From Heliocidaris tuberculata (taxonomy: Eukaryota; Echinodermata; Echinoidea; Camarodonta; Echinometridae), in NCBI GenBank assembly GCA_025618425.1, contig CM046838.1, positions 20,054,838-20,118,837 of the forward strand: DNA of 64,000 nt, given 5' to 3'. Under the pieces are notes generated by a model. The model ran no database searches and had not been told where the DNA came from. It saw nothing but the letters and a program-made list of their open reading frames with translations. Both the position numbers and the translations under genes were made by a program. Below, piece by piece: positions 1 to 11,634 of the stretch; the stretch's first letter is position 1; every line of letters starts with the position of its first letter.

Positions 1-1471
1 CTATGGCACGTAAGCACATCATGATTAAATATATAAACATGATAAAAGGCATTTAGGAATAATATCGGTTGAAAGAAAATATGACCCCATGGAATTCTCG
101 AGTTCAGATGAAACATTTGATTCAATTTTCTTAAACACTTTAACTCTCCTCAATCCAGCAACCAGCTAATATAGGTTGTCAAGCGAACTCTTGAATTGGT
201 TAATGAACCAACTTGAACAGTAAATAGACTCATTTCCCGAGCTAGTTCTACATCAGTGGAAGATAGCAATGTGTTCACATTGCGCCATATCAGACGTCGA
301 CACTAAACCTTACAATCGTCATGATCGCGAGGCAATATACACATTATTTTCATGGCTCGTTTAAACTTCTTGTAGGTATGAACACAATATTGAGAATATT
401 TATGGTATAGGACAGTGCACGATCACATTGCGTAATACGCAGAATGTCACCTTCATAGTTGAGAAACTTCTCAGTGTGGCACTTATTATTTAAATATACA
501 TAACGTGTTAATCATTATCAAAACATTTGTTCTACCTGAACACATCATCTTCAATGATCTATAAGAAGGCATAAAACCTTTCCTTGATTAAGAGCATCAA
601 CCGACAGAGGTACCTTCGGATTTTGGAAAGAGACGTTCAAATTTAATTATAATTTGATATCTTTACATAAACATAATTTTTATGGCGTGAAACAATATAA
701 TATACCAGTTGCTACCAAATTTGCAACGAATATCCGCCAATTCCTTATATAATTTTAATAGATAATGGGTATAACAATCAATTTACAGAGGTAACGCAAT
801 CACTATGAAGTCTCAATAGTATTAAATAATATTTCAATATTTAAAATGATATGTTCGAAATGTAGCTCTTGAATTTTTCGCTTTTTATAATATACACATG
901 GTCATAAAACACTGTACAATTTGCATCGAAGTGAATACATTCAGAAAGAAAATTATAACAAGGAAAACAAAAGGGAAAGTTCCGAAGAGGCACCAGCGGA
1001 AAATTCTGAATAAATTCAGAAGAAAGTATCCTCTTGATGTTTTGACATTCTTTTAGTCGACACCCACTTGAGAAGTTGGATTATCCAAACAGTGTCACGT
1101 CAACAGAAGGCAATAGGGTTCGGTTGTGAGTCAACAGAATCGGAGGGGGTAAGGCACACATTAGGTGAAGATTGCCAGGGATTTGGGCTTACGAATGCTG
1201 AAAACGTGTAAATTAATACAATATTATGTATACACACTCGATGAGCGAAGACTAAAGAAGACACACCTTGCTCCTCGGAGTACTTTGAGTGGGGAACCCA
1301 TTAAATGGCGTAGCCAGGTTGGGCATGGTGTACAAAAAAAAAGAAATAGAAAGAAAACAAGAGAGGGAGAAAAGGAGAAATGGAGAGGGCGGAGACAAAG
1401 TGAAAAGAAGATGATAGGAATCGCTCCTTTACCCTCCTTCCACTCGATGACCTTGTTCTATACAGAGTAAG
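1..1471. other. No gene seen; AT-rich single-copy-like sequence
   Basis: I see no splice-bounded coding frame, transposon end or tandem array here. A purine-rich stretch at about 1330-1410 produces a Lys/Arg-rich frame that looks like composition, not a gene. The phrase AAATGGCGTAGCCAGG near 1304 recurs in spirit at 29.4 kb and 30.4 kb, next to C- or G-runs, and may be a fragment of an interspersed repeat. Confidence 0.5.
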
Positions 1472-1504
1472 ACCGGTGCCCCCTTATGACACCGGTGCCC
1501 CCTC
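1472..1504 (+). repeat. Short direct repeat ACCGGTGCCCCCT, two copies
   Basis: The 13-mer ACCGGTGCCCCCT occurs twice with starts 19 bp apart. It sits in a GC-rich island within AT-rich flanks and may be part of a degraded repeat. Confidence 0.6.
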
Positions 1505-1827
1505 AATGGAGGGACCCACGCCACGCCTCTGATCTCATCATTATTATAACATTTAAAGAAGAAGAGCATAAGGGGTAGGGTGTAATATTCTTGTGAATGT
1601 TCAAATGTGTAACTCTGAATATCATTTTAAATAGAAGTAACATTGTTTACAAAGGGTTGAACGCTTAAAAACGTTCAGAAAAAAGTTACCAATAATATAT
1701 TTTGTAAACATCACAGGCATCTCTTGAAATTTCGGACAGTTGAAGGTGACGGTCATATTTGCTTGGATCTTTACCGAACCGGCGGGAAAATTTTGCAAGC
1801 AATCAATGCAACAAAAATTGATGAGGA

Positions 1828-2050
1828 TTTAAATTTGCCGACAAATGTAACAAAGAATTGCCAATAAGTAAGAATGAAAAAAAAAAGGGATTCTCGGGTT
1901 TTGAAATTTGCCGACAAGGGCTAAATATGTCCTCTGATTTGAAAAGTTGCGGATCAATAAAACTTTCCGAGAAGCAAAAATAAGGAAGGAAAAAAAGAAG
2001 GTCCTCAAATTTACGAATTTGCCGACAATCATTATGGATTTGCCGACATT
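1828..2050 (+). repeat. Four dispersed TTTGCCGACA motifs
   Basis: TTTGCCGACA occurs four times (near 1833, 1906, 2018 and 2038), separated by AT- and A-rich filler, so this looks like a decayed tandem or retroposon-derived block. The same phrase recurs near 15309 as AAATTTGCCGACAAATTAG, suggesting an interspersed family. Open frames across it on the minus strand contain the motif as repeated peptide words and are not credible genes. Confidence 0.45.
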
Positions 2051-2246
2051 TCACCCTAACGCCTATTAAAAGTAACGTATTTGATCGGTTTGTGATGTAT
2101 GATTGCTTTTAAATGCTATACCAGGATCAAAGAGTATCAAAGCTTGAGCCCTGGATGTATAATTGTTTCCTGATGAGTCTTAGTAATAATTATCCCCCTT
2201 GACTAACATTACAACTAAAGGACAGTGGGTATAAATGAAGAAACAA

Positions 2247-2254
<8 letters not shown>

Positions 2255-2292
<38 letters not shown>
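2255..2292. repeat. (TA)n microsatellite
   Basis: Uninterrupted TA dinucleotides with a short degenerate edge. Confidence 0.95.
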
Positions 2293-2293
<1 letters not shown>

Positions 2294-2456
2294 TCGTGTC
2301 TATATCATATGTAATTTTTCGAACAATTTGTGGACATAATTTGTATCATGCTTCACTGGATGGGAGTCTCTCTTCATTCTTGATTCATTTACATTTTCTT
2401 CTTCTTCTTCCTCTTTTTTTTTTGAGGGGGGGGGTGGGGTGGATGTGTTCGGGTCA

Positions 2457-2609
2457 AAATGATTACGCCGCCCTTAATAGAGGATTGTTCTGAGGTACAT
2501 TCTTCTGGGGAGTCCTCCAGAAGACAGGAGGCAACCTACATCATTGACATCGGAGATGAAGAGAAAAAGAGACGTTTCTGTTTGGATACTGTGAGTGATA
2601 GGATTATTG
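2457..2609 (+). CDS. Candidate short exon ending at a GTAAGT donor
   Basis: I do not recognise this protein. From an ATG in a favourable context (CAAAATGA) about 51 codons stay open. They include a charged stretch, IGDEEKKRRFCLDTVSD, and end at ATT|GTAAGT, a strong 5' splice-site match. Without splicing the frame stops nine codons later. Upstream, an almost pure pyrimidine tract ending TTTGAG could be a 3' splice site, so this could be an internal exon beginning near 2427 instead of a first exon. The opposite strand over 2474-2773 also has a plausible-looking 99-codon frame, so strand choice is uncertain. No following exon was found. This could be a chance frame. Confidence 0.22.
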
Positions 2610-2950
2610 TAAGTATCAGTTTGTCTAACAAGAATTAGACCTCCAGTGATCCCAGACCAAAGTTGTGATGTTTTTGCCTCCCGAATTGACGCAGGGGTAT
2701 AAACTTTCAACTCTACCTCACTGACGACAGATCCACCAGATCTCAAAAGTTTAGATCCCCATTCCTGTTTCATTACTTCTTGATATCAAACGCAACTGAT
2801 AGTTTGCGAGAACAACAGAATCATCATTGTCAACAATGCCAAGACATATCAAACGGAAAATTAAAACTAATACAAATGTTCTAAAGGCTTCAAGGTAATA
2901 AGTCTTCAAAAAAGTCTCTGCCATGATATGTCGACTTACCTCTCCCTCTC

Positions 2951-2956
<6 letters not shown>

Positions 2957-2991
<35 letters not shown>
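2957..2991. repeat. (CT)n microsatellite
   Basis: A pure CT run inside a longer pyrimidine-rich stretch, followed at about 3020-3032 by a C homopolymer. Confidence 0.95.
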
Positions 2992-2992
<1 letters not shown>

Positions 2993-3066
2993 TCTTTTCT
3001 ATCCTCTCTTAATCTCTCATCCCCCCCCCCCCCTCTCACCCTCTTCCTGCTTTCAGTATAATTGTA

Positions 3067-3346
3067 TTAACACCAATCCCAAGGATTTATTTTCATGTTT
3101 CTCTTTTGAGGCTGCCCACCCAAATTATTCATGACCGCCATAATGGCAACAACTGTGTCCACTTGACCCTCGCTACTTGGCTTGACCAGAGGGTAATCGA
3201 TGCCTGAAACACTCACTGTGTCCAGCTGAACGATACGGTGGTCGATATCTCTATAAACGAACACCTCAGTAACAAAAGGTATTAAGTCCACCCTTTGGAA
3301 CAAGCCCCTGATATCACGATGGAATTGGCACTGTTGGTTAAGCTAC
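3067..3346 (-). CDS. Candidate minus-strand exon or gene fragment, unrecognised
   Basis: About 92 codons are open on the minus strand, from just after a TAG near 3346 to a stop near 3067. Unlike most frames here the peptide is not low complexity; one segment reads RDIDHRIVQLDTVSVSG and another GQVDTVVAIMAVMNN. I see no strong acceptor (possible AGs lie near 3310 and 3345) and only a weak donor-like G|GTGGGC near 3107. It lies upstream of the equally unassigned minus-strand frame at 2474-2773, so the two could be remnants of one gene. No domain is recognised and chance is a real possibility. Confidence 0.2.
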
Positions 3347-3559
3347 TCATGACGAATTTACTATACGTTATACATCATACCATACATACATGCACGACAC
3401 ATTGACAGATTCTCGCCGAAGTTGTCTCTAAGTGGCGTTGATACAGGGGAGCAGGGGGCGGAGAGGGAGCAACGTAAAGAAAAAGTGATACCACCCCTCC
3501 TCCATGATACAAGTACACCCTCAATGGCTGGACCACCGCTCCGCCACTGGCTTGACCTC

Positions 3560-5267
3560 ATACTGGTATGACTTAAAACAGAATATTAGAAATGGAGTTG
3601 TTGCCTTTTGCATTTGACGTCGTAGACGGAGTTTACAAGTCATTTTCGTTTGTGTGTCATTTAGTGAATCGGGTCACTTAGTCAAATAAGAAGGGCCGTA
3701 GAGGGTCCGCCTGTATGGTAAAAACGATATATGATTTCATGGGTTCACCAAGGTTATTGGTATATTCATCTATTCCAATAGGATATAAGGTTTCATAGGA
3801 TCACGAAGGGGCAAAGGGGCACATGTGGCCCTCGCGTCCAAGCAGCTGACATGAAAAGAGGCTTTCGTCATCCCCTCTGGGAGAAAGAAAATGGATACCG
3901 GTGGTCAGTGTGGTCGTGTAATGTATGCTAATCTTTGTAATAATTGTGATGATTATATTTGTCATCGCTACAGACTTCTTGGTGGATGAGCTGGTTTATA
4001 GGAAGAGAACTGGAGTTCTATTTCGAGAGCAGAAATGCCAAGAGTTGTATAGTAGTAGCGACCGTAGAAGGGGATGCAGCAGCATCACCAGGAGTCGTCT
4101 TCGTAGATGTAGTTATTGTAGCAGTAGCAATAGAAGGAGTAGTAGAAGCAATTTATGTTTGAGAATATTATGTGCAACAATAGCAGACCAGGGCGATATC
4201 AATCATGTTATACCCATTAATAACGAAAATATCACTATTATTTTCAAATTAAACGAGGCAGTGCTTTTAGTTATATATGAAGACAGATACCTTTTAAGCA
4301 GTGTGAACGATTTTTAATAGTGAAGCTGAGGTGAAAGATAGCGATCACCATGTCATGTTGACTTATAATTATCATAATAGGAGCACAAATGTTAAATTAT
4401 CTTCCTTTTAATCATCATTCTTAAACCATGTCCATTATATTTCTTTTAGTTATACATTGGCATGATTGGACATGGATTTATCAGCCTAATACATTCATAT
4501 AACTATAGCTATATAACATATCAGAAGGATAAGAGAAGAAAAAGAAAAGAAAAATAAAACCCAAGTGGATCATGGTAAGAAAAATTTTCGAAAATTGTTT
4601 TTTCTCTTCACGTTTTTATCCATCCTCTAAGAATCATCGGTACATCTGCATATGATACTGCCTGACAAATTATGTTTAAGATGAAATTTGACAACCCTGT
4701 ATGGCTGTATCTGTCTTTCGATCGCCTCACTATACACGTCGACATCCCGGTAACTGCTGCCTGTCTGAATGAACGAACGACCAGTTATGGATCTGGGGGG
4801 CACCATCCCATGATTTGACGTCCGTCACGAGTTTGGACGATACGATCTGAATTCAAGTTGAGAAATATGACTCAAAATTAGGTCAAGCAATGCGAATATC
4901 TAGGTCACGTACATACCTGGCCCATCAAACACCTTCAGAGGTATAGCCTCCGTATCTGTTCAATCCATTACGAATTTATTTGACATTATGATCATATTAG
5001 CCATGCAAAAAAGTGCTCCTTCACCCCTCTCGGTGTGTATTTTATTCATGATAATTTGTGTGTCTGGTAGTTCCATTTCCATTTTTGTCCTTTTTTGTTC
5101 TGAAGGTCTCTCTCACCTACATGTATGTTGACAGAAAGGGAGGTGTGAGGGGGAGAACGAGAGGGAGATATCAGGGAAAGAAACAATATAGTGACTAAAG
5201 CAAAAATGTTGATAAACGTATTATAAACTTAACTGAGAGAAGAAAATACTCGAAGATAAATCCAAAT
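3560..5267. other. No gene seen; one degenerate direct repeat
   Basis: Mostly unremarkable sequence. At 3728-3754 and 3782-3808 a phrase of the type ATATRWGRTTTCATRGG followed by TCACSAAGG is directly repeated 54 bp apart. Frames at 3925-4317 are AGTAGY-rich and look like decayed trinucleotide repeat. Confidence 0.45.
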
Positions 5268-5350
5268 ACAATGCAGCCAGTTACATCTAAAAAAAAAAGT
5301 TGTTTTTTTGAAAAAAATTGAGTCGAATGCAGTTAGTTACATCTAAAACA
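5268..5350 (+). repeat. Direct repeat AATGCAGYYAGTTACATCTAAAA
   Basis: Two copies, at about 5269 and 5327, separated by an A/T-homopolymer-rich spacer. The copies differ by a CC versus TT pair. Confidence 0.7.
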
Positions 5351-5535
5351 ATCAATATCAAGACAAAACTTCATCTAATTTTTACAGCGCTGCAAATTTA
5401 TATTATGATTTAACAATTATTCTTTACTTCATATGTGCTATTGCATTGTTCATTTTCTGTAATGAATTTTATTAACAAATTGCAAACAGCTACAAATGAT
5501 CATGAGAAAATATGATACCGTGAAATCAAAAGATG

Positions 5536-5545
<10 letters not shown>

Positions 5546-5588
<43 letters not shown>

Positions 5589-5670
5589 GTGCGTGTGTGG
5601 GTGTGTCTGTCTGTCTGTCTGTCTGTCTGTCAGTGTGTGTGTGTGTGTGTGTGTCTATCTGTCTGTGTGT
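5546..5670. repeat. Compound (GT)n-(GTCT)n-(GT)n microsatellite
   Basis: A long alternating GT run grades into six or more GTCT units and then back into GT. Alternating purine-pyrimidine DNA of this length can adopt Z-form. Translated frames across it are artefacts. Confidence 0.95.
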
Positions 5671-6059
5671 ATAATAGACGCACATGTATATGCAGAGCTT
5701 GCCTAAACATTACAAGTTATATTAGTTATAAAAAAAAAAGACTAAGGAGAATCAAAACCTGGACTTTGATTTTAAACTATTCGCCCTCTGTAATGATACT
5801 ATCCACTGTAGTATATACTATTTCTTACAGCAGTATAATTTTGTCAATCTTCTTTTATCTAAAAAAAAATTAAAATAGAAGAAACAGATTAAGAGGAGAA
5901 TGAAAATTTATTTTATTATATTATTGAGAATTATTTGTTTCAAAGGGATCACACCGAATGACAGATCAGTTATTACTATATCAGTTGAATAGTCAACATT
6001 TCAAATAATTGTTAATTTTTCATTATTTGCTTTTCATTTTATACTTGCTGAATCACATT

Positions 6060-6237
6060 TGATCACTTTTGTATTGAAAATTTGTTTGATCGTGATTTCT
6101 TTGTAATGTTCTTATCTTGTATTGTATTGTCAATGCTATATTTGGTTTGCAGGATCTTCTTGTAAACCAGTGTTGAAATCACTGACGAAGCCACCCTGGT
6201 AAAATAAGACTAAATAAATAAATAAATAAATAAAACT
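6060..6237 (+). mobile_element. Probable LINE-like 3' end with (TAAA)n tail
   Basis: The sequence carries a paired phrase, CCAGTGTTGAAATCACTG, then CCACCCTGGTAAAATAAGAC, then five or more TAAA/AATA units. A conserved short stem-like 3' end followed by a simple-repeat tail is typical of CR1/L2-type non-LTR retrotransposons, which end in microsatellites and not poly(A). No reverse transcriptase frame is visible upstream, so this would be a strongly 5'-truncated copy. The family is inferred, not identified. Confidence 0.45.
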
Positions 6238-7435
6238 ATTTTTCACAAATAATGTACATGATATAGGTTATATTGATGAATAATATTTGACGATAATTTA
6301 ATTTTGTCTCTCCTAGAAAAAAAATCGGGGAATCAAAGAGGCTTCTCAAACTAAATTTTATATGTTGCATCTACCCATGGAGTACTCGAATGCGCAAATT
6401 CTGCTAAAATCATTTCGTAAGTCCTACGAGGATATAGGTTTGTACTTGGCCATTTACTATCATTTGCATGATTATCTGAGAGCATGCGCATCAAGTGATA
6501 TCGTGATTGGTAAAATTACTGAGCATGCGCACACTCGTACTCATGAAGAAACACACCAGTAATGTATTAAAGTTGTATTGTATGTGATGGTTTCACACTT
6601 ACGTCATAAGTCTGAATCAAACACTCTTTGGAGTAAGGGTGTATGGTATGAAACAAAAGTGCATGATACGATAAGGGTCAACAATGAAGTTGAAACAATC
6701 TAAAGGCTTCAAATATTTGGGGGAAATACATGACAGGAGCGCTTCCTTACTCTTGAATATCTACTGGGAAATAGAACCTTTCATTCCGATCTGTCAAAAT
6801 GATGATTCCCTTTCCTGGCTAACACATTCCTTGTAACAAATCAAGATTATCAAGAATTGCAAATTTAATGTTCTTTTTTATCTGGTTGTTCGCATTTCAC
6901 TTAGTTTGTATGACTGGTATGAATTTATGACATTTGAAGAAAGGGGTCTTTGCACTTGTGCAAGATTTCATAAAACAGAGGTAAGAAAGAAAAATGACAG
7001 AAATATCAAATTCGTGAACGGAAAAGAACGTTTAGAAGTACACAGATCTCGAATCATTCACTCCATTGTTTCGTATTAAAGAGACTATGTTTTAGCTCAG
7101 AATTCTTTCTCGTGGATCCCGAGAATCTATTTGCGATATTTGTAGGCATGCGTTTTGACACAAAACTATTATAGAAATCATCTATATTTGAACTAATACT
7201 GGAAATCATTTTATTTGTTACACGTTATTTCCTAAAGTATTCTAGTCGTTTTGCAGAAATATTCAGTGTGCTAAATTCATGTAAATCTATCTTGTTTCAG
7301 ATTTGAAAAAAACGAGAGATTGTATTAAATATACTTTATTGTCAAATTTTCAGCTCTCATTTAAAAATTACAAATTTGGGGTGGAAATCAACATAAAAAC
7401 ATATTTTCATTTGAACACTGAAAGAATTTGAAAAT

Positions 7436-7437
<2 letters not shown>
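6238..7437. other. No clear gene; isolated 66-codon frame at 6362-6562
   Basis: The frame at 6362-6562 begins with ATG and is not low complexity, and it contains a GTAAGT at 6418. It overlaps two copies of GAGCATGCGCA (about 6479 and 6522), has no recognisable domain and is within chance expectation. The rest is ordinary AT-rich sequence. Confidence 0.4.

Positions 7438-7497
<60 letters not shown>
7438..7497. repeat. (TA)n microsatellite, about 30 units
   Basis: Pure TA run of about 60 bp, prone to cruciform extrusion and length polymorphism. Confidence 0.97.
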
Positions 7498-7501
<4 letters not shown>

Positions 7502-8280
7502 GTTTATGCAAAAGCAAAAAAAAAATGGGAGGACCTGTTTTAACAAATTGGTCTGTAGCGTAGGGCCAGGTCCATTACAATACTGAATTTCATGTAGAAA
7601 AATTGTTGTCATCCTAATTTTAAGGCTAACATTAATTTATATTAGCTGCTTCGATATGGGTTTAGGCATGTTTGAGGAGGTTGACATGTCGCTCAAACTC
7701 AAATGCGCTCTTAAATCAGGACATTCTCTGTCAGAATACAACCCTAAGAAATCTCAATTCCGGACTTCCTTTTACCACTTCTTACATCCTCCAACGATCT
7801 GATATCAATTTACTACTTCCTAGAGATTCTATTGTCTCATTCTGATTTTCCCCCTTTACGTGAAGTTTAGGGGCCCCTTTCAAGCTCGAGATACAAATTC
7901 CGACAAATCTTACCAGATTAATCAGCAACGCCTTTCTAGCAGTGAATAAAATCATACTGTTCCAGGATTGGAAGAGGATATTGAAGATGACACTTTTGAC
8001 GCGGGAATCATAAGTTTTTTGTTTCGCTAAAAACAGACTTTTTGAATATTAGACATCGAGAGCCCAGGTGGCGTAGATTAAGCCACATTTGTAGACTTTT
8101 TAGGTATAATGACGGGCAAGAAACCTGTGGGATTTCATTTAAAAAGTACAATGGAACTTTTCCCCTTCCCATCTTCATTAGGCGCCTTGAAGAATTTTCA
8201 TTGACCAGTAATTTTGACTGTTGGAGTATGTTCATCAGAGTTCACGTCAGGCTATTCTTTATAACAATTCGACCCCATCT

Positions 8281-8284
8281 CTCT

Positions 8285-8322
<38 letters not shown>

Positions 8323-8414
8323 AGCTTTCTTCTCTGTCTCTCTGTTTTCTTTCATATCTCTCTCACTCCCTTCCCCATCCTCTGATACACTTTCCACCCT
8401 CTCTCTCTCTCTCA

Positions 8415-8449
<35 letters not shown>

Positions 8450-8572
8450 CTCTCTCAATATACTCGCTATTTAACGTCAAATGGTTTCGATGCTAAAATG
8501 CAACGAGATTGTGTTTTGAAAGAAAGTGACTGAAATGCCACTTCTTGACTGTGAGCTCTGTATTCCAAACGA

Positions 8573-8626
<54 letters not shown>
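8281..8626. repeat. Three (CT)n arrays
   Basis: CT arrays at about 8288-8320, 8401-8445 and 8575-8624, with pyrimidine-rich linkers. A C homopolymer follows at 8666-8679. Confidence 0.95.
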
Positions 8627-8627
<1 letters not shown>

Positions 8628-9212
8628 ATAAACGAGTATAAAACATTTCAATTTCTGTTGTTGTTCCCCCCCCCCCCCTCTTTCCCTCTCTTTCGTAGCC
8701 TTATTTTCACTACCTGTGACCTTTTAATATCCTCTCTATGTCTTTTTGTTGCACTTTCCGTTAACCTATCTTTTGTAATTTATGAATATTTCAGTCCAAT
8801 CTCTCCCCTAGCGTGTAGCTAGATTAAGGAACACCCGCAATATTAACATAATCCCATGATCAATCCTCCTTCAAAGTACAAGTTGCGATTTTTTTTTTTT
8901 TTTTTATTTTTTTTACAGAAAGAAACAAAAACGTAATAAGAGGCTATTGTTTAAGTACTTTACACGAATATTGACCCACTTTCTCTCCTCGTATATCGGT
9001 CATGGCCACAAGTGTCGGCATTTCGTCACATATTCCATAATCCCTTTATCCTACTAACCTACAAAAACAGATTATAGACATGAGAATTAATCGCTCACTT
9101 GCGCTCAAAATCACACACGTGGGGTGGCTTGTTTTGTTTTCATACCATTTTTTCAAAACGGTCCACTTATACCTTGATGTCTTCATGATTTTATCTTTTT
9201 ATTTTTGTCTTC

Positions 9213-9243
<31 letters not shown>

Positions 9244-10474
9244 ATATTTTTTCGTTTCTTTTCTTTTCTGTTCTTGTTCATCTTCTTGGAAAATATAATA
9301 TAAATAGCGCAGTCTCGAAATTATACATAAATTACTCATTTTCTTGCTCGGAATTCTTTTCCGAAACATAAAACAGAAAATGAATGCTTGCCTCTTCACT
9401 GTAAATAATTTCCTTCTCACTGCCCATCATTGTTCTAAAATTTCAAGGCGTAAACGACAAAGTCCCCAATTATATTCATATTTCAAACTTGCCTTTTACA
9501 GATGAAACTTCAAAGTAACTCTATGGCACTTTAGTCTACATTTTACCCTTTCCTTCTGAGACAGGAGCATTGCTAGAACATACTGAAAAGGGGAGGTGTC
9601 GGACCAAATTTCAAAAAAAAAAATCCGAAAATCTCCTTATAGTAATTTTTTTTTTAAGGCTTAGTCAGGTTTTCAAAATTTGCTGAAAAAGACATAGGAA
9701 AATCTTCTAAGAATAAAACGTTTTACAAAAAGGCCCCAAAAGAGTCATCGTATATTTAAATTTAACCACGAAGGTTGAAAAATGGAAATTTTGAAGGATT
9801 TGTGACATCCCCAGACCTCTACTCCTTATAAATTCTGAATGGGGGTGCCACAGCCCCACAACTCCCTCTAGCGACGCCCCCGATAAGAGATCGTCCCGCC
9901 TTCTAACGAAAGGAGCGTCTCCCGCCAACACAACTATCTGAACCGTCCTGTTTAAATTAGTTGAGGGGCATACTTAACTCATCATCAATAATCCAATTTG
10001 CTCCAAATTAAGTTGTTTCCAGAAGACATGAAAATATGTAATCGATCCCTCTTACTACTGACCTTGCCTCAGATTGTGATCGGTCTTGAGACTTTTTAGA
10101 CCGCCGCCCCCCCCCCCCCTCTCCCTACCCACTTCTAAAGATGACTGAGGAGGTGACCTCGTTTTTATTTTTGTCAAACTCATTTAAACAACGAAAATGT
10201 TTCGTCGAAAACATAACTTTATGAAATACGACCCTGCATAATATGCCTATTGCTTTAACGTCTACTGTTTAATTTCAAAATAAATTTTGCTAAAGATGAT
10301 TTATATTTTCGAACTATTTCCATTACAGTGAGTAAATATTAACTTTTGTTTGAAAAAAATCTATACCCCTGGTTTGACCCTTCTTCCTATAGTCAGATCG
10401 TTTATCTGATTTCTTCTCCGTAAAAGTAATAAACTATATTCAACTGCTTTTGCGACCAAAACCTTAAAATAATA
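8627..10474. other. No gene; homopolymers and a C-rich interspersed-repeat fragment
   Basis: There is a T homopolymer near 8889-8907 and T-rich sequence at 9190-9270. Sequence at about 9580-9910 (GGGGTGCCACAGCCCCAC, then CTAGCGACGCCCCC) resembles the end of an interspersed repeat, but I cannot define its borders. A C-run lies near 10105-10120. No credible coding frame. Confidence 0.4.
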
Positions 10475-11070
10475 AACACGATAAAAACTACTTTCGAAAA
10501 ATAAACTCAAGGGCAATTTCAAAGGCCTATTGTACTGGTTCTAGGACACCTACCCCCTAGGACAAACACCCTCTAGGACAACTACCCCCCGGACAACTAC
10601 CCCCAGACAACTACCCCCTAGGACAACCACCCTCTAGGACAACTACCCCCGGATAACTACCCCTGGACACGTGTCCTAGGTGGTAGTTGTCTGGGGGGGG
10701 GGTAGTTGTCTCGGGGGTAGTTGTCCTAGAGGGTGGTTGCCCTAGGGGGTAGTTAGTCGGGGGGTAATCATCCTAAAGGGTAATTGTCCCGGGGGGTAGT
10801 CGTCCTAGGGGGTGGTTGACCTAGGGGGTAGTTGTCCTAGGGGTAGTTGTCCTAGAGGGTGGTTATCCTAGGGGTGGTAATCCGGGGGGTGGTTGTCCTG
10901 GGGGTAGGTGTCCGGATACGATTGTACTTCCCATAGAAATCAGGTTCAGATTACGTTAATACGCCACTGTAATGTTCGCATTAAATTTAAAATTAAAATT
11001 TCTAAAGGTGACAGACAGGGCTATTGAAATTGCCTTGAGTTGATTTTTCGAAAATAGTTTTTATCGTGTT
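10475..11070. mobile_element. Non-autonomous inverted-repeat transposon containing a minisatellite
   Basis: Ends are AACACGATAAAAACTA and its reverse complement. The inverted repeats continue for about 55 bp (CTCAAGGSCAATTTCAAWRGCC). AATA flanks both ends (10471-10474 and 11071-11074) in direct orientation, a possible target-site duplication. The copy at 60003-60189 aligns along both flanks of the minisatellite, showing that about 390 bp of GGACAACTACCCCC-type array sits in the middle of this copy. No transposase is encoded. Confidence 0.85.
10539..10918. repeat. Head-to-head minisatellite, GGACAACTACCCCC-type unit
   Basis: Units of about 15-17 bp (GGACAACTACCCCCTA with variants) run on the plus strand to a centre at about 10669-10680 (GGACACGTGTCC). 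The array then continues in reverse orientation (GGGGGTAGTTGTCC) to about 10918. The left arm is about 135 bp and the right about 240 bp. The whole is a large imperfect palindrome with one G-rich strand on each side, able to form a hairpin and possibly G-quadruplexes. Related degenerate units occur at 23.1-23.3 kb and 36.4 kb. Confidence 0.9.
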
Positions 11071-11302
11071 AATAGTGGGCGATATCAGTAATGCTCCGTT
11101 ATCAGTGGTCATGGAAAACTATAGCTTTCTCAGTCTTACCTAATGGTACTCTCTAGAGTTATCATAGCTGCTGTTTTTAGACTGATAGTTTGTCCTATTT
11201 TTACTGAAAAGTTGCCTTGAAAAGTTATATTCCTTCCATTCACTCCTTTCAATTATTTCCTGCTATTGTAACACTGTATTCCACTTTCATTCTTTTTCTT
11301 TA

Positions 11303-11311
11303 TTGTTTCTT

Positions 11312-11343
<32 letters not shown>

Positions 11344-11480
11344 CCTTTGTCTCTCTCGCCCTCTCTCCTTTCATTATTTTACTCTAAATCACTCTTTCTC
11401 TCCCTACATTTACCTCTCTCTCCATCTCGCTCTTTATATCGCTTTCCCTTTCTCATATTACCTTCTCTCTACATTTTCTT
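11303..11480. repeat. (CT)n-rich pyrimidine stretch
   Basis: CT runs at 11309-11345 followed by degenerate pyrimidine-rich sequence. Confidence 0.85.
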
Positions 11481-11602
11481 TTTCAAAACTCTTTCATTAT
11501 CAATAACATATGAAATATGATAAATAAAGCATAAAATAGTAATATTTCATATTTTATATAGTTAGTATTTGATATACCCTATATTCTGTCATGCCCTAGT
11601 CT

Positions 11603-11634
11603 CCCCCCCCCCCCCCCCCCACTCTCTCTCTCTT
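11603..11634. repeat. C homopolymer joined to (CT)n
   Basis: A run of 17-18 C followed by CT repeats. The downstream stretch to 12.4 kb contains only chance-looking frames. Confidence 0.9.

Noticed and set aside
8042..8533. A 163-codon plus-strand frame
   Set aside because: The second half is CT-repeat translation; the first half is short, has no domain and is within chance expectation.
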